Positions 57,509 through 64,000 of a stretch of DNA of 64,000 nucleotides are shown piece by piece. A model generated the notes under the pieces. It saw only the letters and a list, made by a program, of their open reading frames with translations. It was not told the DNA's origin and searched no databases. The position numbers and the translations under genes are program-made. Source of the stretch: Saccharum officinarum (taxonomy: Eukaryota; Streptophyta; Magnoliopsida; Poales; Poaceae); NCBI GenBank assembly GCA_020631735.1, contig CM036197.1, forward strand, positions 49,833,880 to 49,897,879. The letters are read 5' to 3'. The first letter of the stretch is position 1. Every line of letters starts with the position of its first letter.

Positions 57509-57750
57509 GGTTGTTTAGTTGGTGAAAAAGTTTGGGTCGGCTACTGTAGCACTTTTCGTTTTATTTGGCAATTTATGTCCAATCATGGACTAATTAGGCT
57601 CAAAAGATTTGTCTCGTGATTTACAACTAAACTGTGTAATTAGTTTTTTCTTTCGTCTACATTTAGTACTCCATGCATGTGCCGCAAGATTTAATGTGAC
57701 AGATACTGTAGCACTTTTTGGGTTTACTTTTCGTGAACTAAACAGGCTCA
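57509..57750. mobile_element. Tourist-like MITE (GTTTAGTT family), copy 2
   Basis: Complete by appearance: it starts GGGGTTGTTTAGTTGG and ends GTGAACTAAACAGGCTC, with the family core TCCAATCATGGACTAATTAG and TGTCTCGTGATTTACAACTA between. Confidence 0.85.
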
Positions 57751-57951
57751 TACACTCACATCGGTATGTGTTCGGTTGTCGTGGCTACAGAGAGACACTG
57801 CGAGGAGGCGGGGTTTGAATAAAATAAGCAATCGCAATTCGCAAGACGTTCACATATCTGATTCCACCAATTGTTGGCACAACAAAAGGCATCATTCAAC
57901 AACGTGCATAGTATACACAGCATATGGAATAGAAGGGAGCGATATACGCGA

Positions 57952-58089
57952 GTATTCAGCGTCTGCCGGAAGCAATCCAACATGAAATTTAAGGCGTTTG
58001 GTTGCGTGCGAAACTCTTTAGTGTTCAGCGTCTGCTGGAAGCAATCCAACATGAAATTTAAGGCGTTTGGTTGCGTGCGAAACTCTTTA
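57952..58089. repeat. 69-bp tandem duplication
   Basis: Two units starting at 57952 and 58021 (GT[A/G]TTCAGCGTCTGC...), differing at about two positions. They lie directly next to a Tourist-like MITE. Confidence 0.88.
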
Positions 58090-58322
58090 GCCCCGCTTGG
58101 TTGCCTCTGTTTTATTTTTAACACACATCACATCGAATGTTGCGGCGTATGTATGGAGTACTAAATATAGACTAATTACATACATATTGGCACAGATTAA
58201 GAGTAATTTACGAGACGAATCTATTAAGTCTAATTAGTCCATGATTAGACACTAATTGTTAAATAAGACGAAAATGTTACATGACCTGTTAAACTTTAAC
58301 AGGGCAAACTAAACACTCCCTT
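58085..58322. mobile_element. Tourist-like MITE (GTTTAGTT family), copy 3, opposite orientation
   Basis: Contains ACGAGACGAATCTATTAAG, TAATTAGTCCATGATTAG and ends GGGCAAACTAAACACTCCC, the reverse orientation of copies 1 and 2. The left end (near CCCCGCTTGGTTGCC) has diverged. Confidence 0.75.
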
Positions 58323-59206
58323 AGCCTTGGGTACGTTTGTTTTCCTATATTGGTCTCCAGCCCACGTCAAGCCACCGACCACTCCCTAGCCTGCTTGCTG
58401 GGAACATGGTGGGTCCTATGTAGCTCCGCATCATTACTACTTACTAGCCATGAGAGTAGTTGTATCTGTAATTGTCTTTGCATTTCTTTTACATGACTTT
58501 TTGATTCCTCCTCTCTAATTTGATTTTTTTTTTGTCTTTGATGTAAAGTTTTTTCAATTGCTATGTAGCAATTGACGCCATTATGCTTTGTAGCATTATA
58601 AGTGTCAACACATTTTGCGAATTGATCATAGATCTGTTAGTTGAATTTTTTATGGTGGAAACCTGCCTACCTAGGTTCAAATCCTCGACTTGGTACAAGT
58701 GCTCGCATTTTTCTGGATTTATTCTAGGATTTGACGGCGCTATACTTTCAGTGGTAGGCGACGTCCCCGTCAACAATGAGGTGTCCATAGTAACTTTGTG
58801 AATCTTAAGATCTGCCAGCTCAGTCCTTCGGAGGTGCTCATAGGGGTAGGGTTTGTATACGTATGTTCATAGGGGTGAGTATGCGTGTTGTGGACGTTAC
58901 GCTGTACTATGTAATTCTAAAAAAAGTGTCAACACATTTTGATCTCACGTAGAGTCAACCCCCTCCATCTATTTGTGAGGGGATGATATCCTTGGCTAGG
59001 TACATCAACAAAACTCAGGCGCTTGAATTTTTGCACAATATAGATAGACCATTATTCTCTTATACTGGATTTTATCTCCTTCGATTATTCTCTTATACTG
59101 GTATGTTTTAATTTTTAATTGTCATTTCAAAATATATTTGTATTTTATCGTATATTATATTATTTGAATTTCAACTTAAATATAAATGCATTAAATATGA
59201 CATGTA
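58323..59206. other. Intergenic, repeat-like
   Basis: 58560-58800 looks like a dispersed grass repeat (a GTTCAAATCCTCGACTTGG-type segment) that happens to be open in both directions. No gene is recognised. Confidence 0.45.
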
Positions 59207-59436
59207 TAGGGCTTCATGTTTTTGTAAAGTTTTGGATCATATGGTCTAAAGTTTAGTTAACTAAAGTTAAGCACTAAAACTTTAGAACACTTTAGCTCAC
59301 TTGTGTGGTCTAAAGTTTTTATGAGGATGGCTAAACTTTAGGCAACACTTTAGATCTTCTATTTAGAGCCTTAAGAGGTAAAGTGGTCTAAAGTTTATTA
59401 GCTAAACTTTAGACCATGAGATCCAAACAGGACCTT
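59207..59436. mobile_element. Tourist-like MITE
   Basis: About 228 bp. Ends are GGGCTTCATG... and ...GATCCAAACAGGACC, with the inverted inner blocks TGGTCTAAAGTTTAG and CTAAACTTTAGACCA and a TTA/TAA-type target. Confidence 0.75.
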
Positions 59437-59759
59437 AATAATGACATAAGTGGGGTAACAGTGGAATATGTAACTATGTACATTGATTTTTAAGCTATTT
59501 TTTGTATAATAGTAGTGATAAATAATTTATCAATAAGTTTGTGGGCCCTTTAATTGTATTTTCTTCATGTAGTAATTTCTAGGTCTTTTAGCCTTCTATT
59601 AGCCAAATAGTAATAATATAATATATATTGCGTCGACCTCAAAGAAAATAAATTGTTAATTAATAATGATTTTGTTAATAGCTTTTGCCTTGTGGTCCCC
59701 TATCCGCTTTGGCATGAGATCCGAGGGGGGGGGGGAGGAATGATTAATAGAACAGTTCA

Positions 59760-60059
59760 TTAGACCAGTATCAATGGTGAATTTCATTACGTTGTTTTCA
59801 AGACCGTCATGTCATTTGAAATGAAATGAAACTTAGATGAAACATCCACTCTTAATGGAGAGTTTCATTCTATGGTTTCATAGGCATTTAGTTCCAAGAC
59901 TAATAGAGAGTTGGTAATCGTGCTAAGAGAGTTTCATCTAGATGAAACCCGTTTCTTCTCTCTCTTCTTAAATACATTGTCATGTCATCAAAAGTGCCTA
60001 TGTGGCAACATATTTAATGCAAATGAAACTTATATAAAACTCTCGCTGAGACTGACCTT
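59760..60059. mobile_element. Tourist-like MITE (GAAACT-rich)
   Basis: Ends GACCAGTATCAATGGTGAAT and CTCTCGCTGAGACTGACC are inverted complements. The interior repeats TTTCATCTAGATGAAAC-type words. A TTA-type target site flanks it. Confidence 0.75.
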
Positions 60060-60528
60060 AGCAAATTTTGTATCGAGATCTGTGTAAAATTTTATAAAAG
60101 GACCATTGGGCAGTTCTCAATTATTATATACAGTATAATTCACAACAGCGTGGCCCGCGTGGGTTGGGGGTACAGTTTGCTGCAAGAACTACGCACGCCT
60201 CTGTCAGCAAAACTTTTTTTTAATAAAGTAACAAAAGCTGAGAACAAAATATGCATATTTATCTCTAGCCTAGCTACATATGTGCATTATCATACTGCTG
60301 TCAATTGGTGCAAACCCTAGCCACGACAGTCACACGTGAAGTATATACTTATTTTCTTACATGAAAGGCATCATGGACAGGAGGAATCAAAACGCGGCTG
60401 GCATCGATTAGCCTGTGTATAAAGGCACTGGCATCGGCTACACAGGTTACAACACTGAAGAGAAGAGAGCGTGGCAGCTGAGAGGTACTTGTAGTTGTAG
60501 CTGCATGCTAAGCCAATAAGCTACGAAA
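60060..60528 (+). promoter_or_regulatory. Upstream region of the second S1/P1 nuclease gene
   Basis: Contains a TATA box TATAAAGG at 60418-60425, giving a predicted start near 60450 and a leader of about 80 bp. It shares only patches with the upstream copies of the other nuclease units, so this gene seems an older paralogue. Confidence 0.55.
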
Positions 60529-62081
60529 ATGCGGCTGCTCCTCCTCCTTCAAGTCCTCCTCTTCACCGTGGTGGCGAGGTCTCCCACCGCCGTCCACGCA
60601 TGGCGCAAGGAGGGCCACTACATGGTATGCAAGATCGCCGAGGTAACACTAACAGAACGAGCTCTTGATGAGTGTTTTTTTTATCTCTTGGCTAGTTGCT
60701 CCAGCTGTTATATATAGGCGTCCGAGGCGTTGAGAGACGAGACTGGATTTAGCTCCTCGATCTGATGAGCTGAAAACTGCATGCAGAACTTCCTGACGAG
60801 CGAGGCCTCGGCGGCGGTGGCGAAGCTCCTGCCGGAGTGGGCCGGCGGCGAGCTGGCGGCGACGTGCTCGTGGGCCGACGACGAGCGGCGCAAGTACCCG
60901 TGGTCCGGTGCGCTGCACTTCGCCGACACGCAGGGAGACTGCCAGTTCATCTACGACAGTAAGCTATGTAGCCTCTCAGCGGCATCCATCCAAGACTACC
61001 TGTACGTGTTGTGGTGTAATGAACAATGTTTGTGAGCAGGGGACTGCCACAACATGAAAGGGGAGAAGGACATGTGTGTGGTCGGAGGAATCAACAACTA
61101 CACTGCAGCACTAATGAACTCATCAGCTCCAAGTAAGCATGCATCAGATGATACCTCATTGTACCATATGTCTTTTTATTACCCTGTGATACTCCTATAT
61201 AATCCTTGTTACGCTTACTGTCACTGCCACCAGGCGTTGATCCGACCGTAAGCCTTATGTTCCTGGCGCACTTACTGGGTGATGTCCACCAGCCGCTCCA
61301 CTGCGGCAGCGTGCAGGACTACGGCCGTAACACCATCGCCGTCAGCTGGTACAAAAACCATGACCAACCTTCACCGTGTGTGGGATCTGGACATCATCGA
61401 GAAAGCCATGAAGGACTACTACGGCAACGACCTGAGCATCATGACCAGTGTCATCATGCTCAACATCACTGTGAGTACAAGCAAGTGCTCTACCGCATTG
61501 ATCATATGCATGCCTAGCGTGCAGTGCTTCGATTCACTTCAGTTTTCGCCATGTTAGTTCTGGGGACTAGCTAGGTAGAGATTGAGCTGCTGTTATATAT
61601 CTGTGCATCCTGCAGGAGAACTGGTCCGATGAAGAGGAGCAGTGGGAGGCGTGCCCTAGTAAAACCAAGACTTGTGCTGACAAGTGAGCTCGAGATCTGC
61701 AACACCAACAAACAAGTCGCTTAAGCTTTGTTTAGAAGTGATGAACCTACTGACAGGTCTTCGCAGGCTAATTAACGCTCTGATAAATGCAGGTACGCTA
61801 TGGAGAGCGCACAGCTGGCGTGTGACGTGGCGTATGCGGGTGTCCAGCGAGGCGCCATCTTGGGAGGTAGGCGCTCAACTGAACACCAGATCGATCAAAT
61901 GGTCTTGTAAACGTGATGTGATGCCATCCCTGATCCGGTTGAAATTACTGCAAATGCAGATGAATACTTCCTCTCTGCGCTGCCGGTTGTTCGGAAGAGA
62001 ATAGCGCAAGGAGGTGTCAGGCTCGCTGCAATCCTCAACAGGATCTTCGGTGAGAACAACAGCAGGCTGCAGAGCAGTTGA
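60529..62081 (+). pseudogene. S1/P1-type zinc nuclease, intron 4 lost, 1-base frameshift
   Basis: Seven exons by splice sites: 60529-60642, 60787-60958, 61040-61132, 61234-61470, 61616-61683, 61793-61866, 61960-62081. The signal peptide ends before Trp25 (HAWRKEGH). Zinc motifs CSWAD, LHF, LGDVHQPLH and NLHRVWD are present. Exon 4 is the fusion of exons 4 and 5 of the gene at 46308; the intron between NLH and VWD is removed exactly. One extra base in the A run near 61350 (TACAAAAACC) shifts the frame after SWYK. Without it the protein would be about 292 residues, normal for the family, with an intact C-terminus. All other exon phases hold, so a sequence error or very recent loss is likely. 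Family role: cleavage of single-stranded nucleic acids in senescing tissue. Confidence 0.85.
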
Positions 62082-62608
62082 TCCACCAGGACGGGAACGG
62101 ATTAGTTATTGGCAATAAGTGCATGGAACGAGTTGTTTCTTGCTTGGCTGTACCAGAATAAGATTCTCTTGTCCGAGAGTGTGACTTCAGCGATCAGGAT
62201 ATATGAATGTTTTATCGGATTATTTATCTTCTTCATTCAGACAGAAGTGATCAGGATGACTCGCGTGTTTGCTGACTTTATTTATGCTATGAAGCATACT
62301 TGTATGCACCGTGAAGTGAGATCACACTGTATATATTCGTCTAGGCACGTTTTCCTTTGAGCAATTCTCCAACCTCCAAACCTCGTGCAGTAGGAGAGTA
62401 GACGAGAAAAGAGAAAGCAAGAAGCAATTCCAAGCTTCGGCACAAATTTGGTTTGCACGACCAGCAGCGTGTTCGAATTTGCGTATTTATCCTGCTGATC
62501 CATCCGAACAAAATACACCCCAAATAAGGGTTTGAAGCAAACAAACCTTGGCTCAACTCAAGATCCAAAATCTCCCATCTCCTCAGCTTGAATTATATAT
62601 GTATAGGA
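62082..62608. other. 3' flank of the second nuclease gene
   Basis: Likely 3' UTR followed by intergenic sequence. No gene or known repeat recognised. Confidence 0.5.
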
Positions 62609-62818
62609 TCATGGCACAGTAACCCGTTTCAACATGGGTACTGACACTGTTCCTGAATCATGAGTTCCTTCCATTGGTTGATTCAGCACAAGCGCTGTAG
62701 AGTGCAACAAATCATAAGTGGGCGTAATAGACTCCCCACTCAGAAATCTTAGTAACTCTGATTTCCGATTAGCCGCAATCAAGATGACTTCTGCAAAGCA
62801 ACTCAGCATTGTGTCCAC
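62609..62818 (-). other. Unrecognised short open frame, minus strand
   Basis: 69 residues on the minus strand, with ELLRFLSGES and YDLLHSTALVLNQP. The amino-acid mix looks coding, but I recognise no family and no splice partners are obvious. It lies downstream of the 3' end of the gene at 63172, so it could be a last exon of another transcript, part of a 3' UTR, or a relic. Confidence 0.3.
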
Positions 62819-63171
62819 GACCGCGAGTTAAAAAGAAAATTTAAAAAAAAGGAAAGGGACAACAGTGAAACCTTTTCTTATGTTATACAGAAGAAATCGT
62901 CCATAAGTTCTCAACATTTAAGTTCTCCAACACCCAAACTGGAACTGCTAAAATCACAGCTCCAAAGATAACAGTCGATACAAGTGAAAAAGAATGCAAC
63001 ATCCTTTCAAATAAATTCATGGACAAGAATATCGGGTCAACCAACGAGGTCAAGGTTCATTCTTCTGCTGCACATCACTACATCAGTGCAAGTGCGGAGA
63101 CGACTGTGGGCTGTAAAGTTCCAGCGCTGCTCTATGACGATCCAAGTTGAGAATGCTGAGAAGGTGATTTT

Positions 63172-63502
63172 CTACAAAAGCTTCAGACCGCCAGTAACAT
63201 CATCAACCATATCAGCTGGCCCTGCCCGATTGAAACGGTAGGATCAGCAACAGAATAAGTAAGAATACACTTAATATCATGGGAATGTGAATTGAATCCA
63301 ACTTACCCAGAATAGCCATGACTGTCCTTGAATCTACATAAAGTATAGAGAAAAGGATAAATTCAATTATTCAAATCAACAGAAAACCAAAATAAGAAAA
63401 AGAATGTTACAATACAAAACTCGAAAAACTCACTTGGAGCAATCTGAGTTCTTCCAGCATCTATGGTTATGTGAGTGGCAGATTCAAAGACTTTGCTCTC
63501 CC
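63172..63502 (-). CDS. Unrecognised gene, last three exons, minus strand (5' part outside window)
   Basis: Three exons with consensus splice sites and matching phase 1: 63502-63434, 63333-63307, 63221-63172. They join to ESKVFESATHITIDAGRTQI, then APNSRTVMAIL and GPADMVDDVTGGLKLL, and a TAG at 63172-63174. Donors are AA|GTGAGT and GG|GTAAGT; acceptors are TGCAG, ATGTAG and GGGCAG. Upstream exons must lie beyond about 63960. I do not recognise the protein family. The small, phase-matched exons and absence of stops make this a real, probably expressed gene end. Confidence 0.6.
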
Positions 63503-63559
63503 CTGCATCAAAAAGGTAAATTTAGACACACTGAGCAAGAAACATAAGTGAATTAAGTT

Positions 63560-63965
63560 GTCCGACTAATCGCGATTAGTCACGATTAGTCAGCCTTATT
63601 GTCCCGCCGGCACCGATTATGCCCACCGATTTGACTAGAGCGACTAGATCTGGGCATGGACAACCAGCAGGCGGATTTCACTTTCATCACGGACTAACAT
63701 CCGAACTGTTGGCTAGTTAGGCTCCCAGTTCGGGACACTTCAGAAATCAAATCTCACCAGTAAGCGATCAACTGACCATACATGCTGTCTTAAAGCACTG
63801 TGTACTACATGCTGCTATATAGTATATACTATATCAGTCCTGGTACATGGAGGACGACTAGGGTCGACAAGGCTTGACTAACCAAGCTTATCGACGACCA
63901 ATCATGACTAATCACTTTATCGGTGCCATGGCGACTTGGGTCAATTAGACGATTTGAAAACATTA
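63560..63965. mobile_element. Repeat with GATTAGTC palindromes, in an intron
   Basis: Begins with an 18-bp perfect palindrome GACTAATCGCGATTAGTC (63564-63581) and ends with CGACCAATCATGACTAATC and TTAGACGATTTG words. It looks like a dispersed grass element inserted in an intron of the minus-strand gene. Class not determined. Confidence 0.45.
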
Positions 63966-64000
63966 GTGTCATGTAAAAAAAAAAGGCAAGTTCTACTTTT

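Noticed and set aside
57756..58164. Repetitive ORFs on both strands
   Set aside because: Produced by the 69-bp tandem duplication; no coding evidence.

Overview
The window is nuclear DNA of a grass. The evidence is GC-rich first exons, plant-type introns, Copia LTR retrotransposons with initiator-Met-tRNA primer sites, L1-type LINEs, many Tourist-, Stowaway- and hAT-type MITEs, and genes of plant families (golgin candidate 2, S1/P1 nuclease, F-box/DUF295). The repeat content looks like an Andropogoneae grass (sorghum, Miscanthus or sugarcane type), but that is inference. One run of exactly 100 N (9059-9158) marks a scaffold gap.

Left part (1-24800). A 5'-truncated L1-type LINE (9787-24785) is flanked by a perfect 15-bp target duplication. 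It was split by a SIRE/Maximus-like Copia element (11621-21719), which has its own 5-bp duplication, AGAGG. The first 9058 bases are a second, nearly identical copy of the same LINE-plus-Copia block, and this copy stops at the gap just before its 3' LTR. That is either a recent segmental duplication or, more likely, an unmerged contig overlap or alternate haplotype. All retroelement frames here are broken by stops and frameshifts.

Middle part (24801-40249). It holds a broken F-box/DUF295 gene on the plus strand, then an intact ten-exon golgin candidate 2 gene on the minus strand (28569-32658) whose first intron appears to be GC-AG. Next come a large foldback element, a minus-strand LINE 3' fragment, a second broken DUF295 copy on the minus strand, and a 681-bp hAT-like element with a perfect 8-bp target duplication carrying GC-rich foreign-looking sequence.

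Right part (40250-62081). This is a tandemly duplicated S1/P1 nuclease (plant type I, ENDO/BFN-like) locus. It contains a promoter-only copy (split by a 2.9-kb MULE-like insertion and by a MITE), an eight-exon gene (46308-48675) with a shifted C-terminus, a pseudogene remnant (56441-57135), and another gene (60529-62081) that has precisely lost intron 4 and carries a 1-base shift. A young minus-strand Copia element (49472-55879, LTRs 452 bp each, TSD ACTAC) sits between the first gene and the pseudogene. The right end (63172-63502) holds the last three exons of a minus-strand gene that I do not recognise.

The host genes are unrelated to one another: a Golgi tether, secreted zinc nucleases, F-box relics and one unknown. 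The main story is nested transposition and local tandem duplication. I found no CRISPR array, operon or clearly new system. The most unusual host-gene observations are the intron loss inside the nuclease cluster and the GC-AG intron in the golgin gene.
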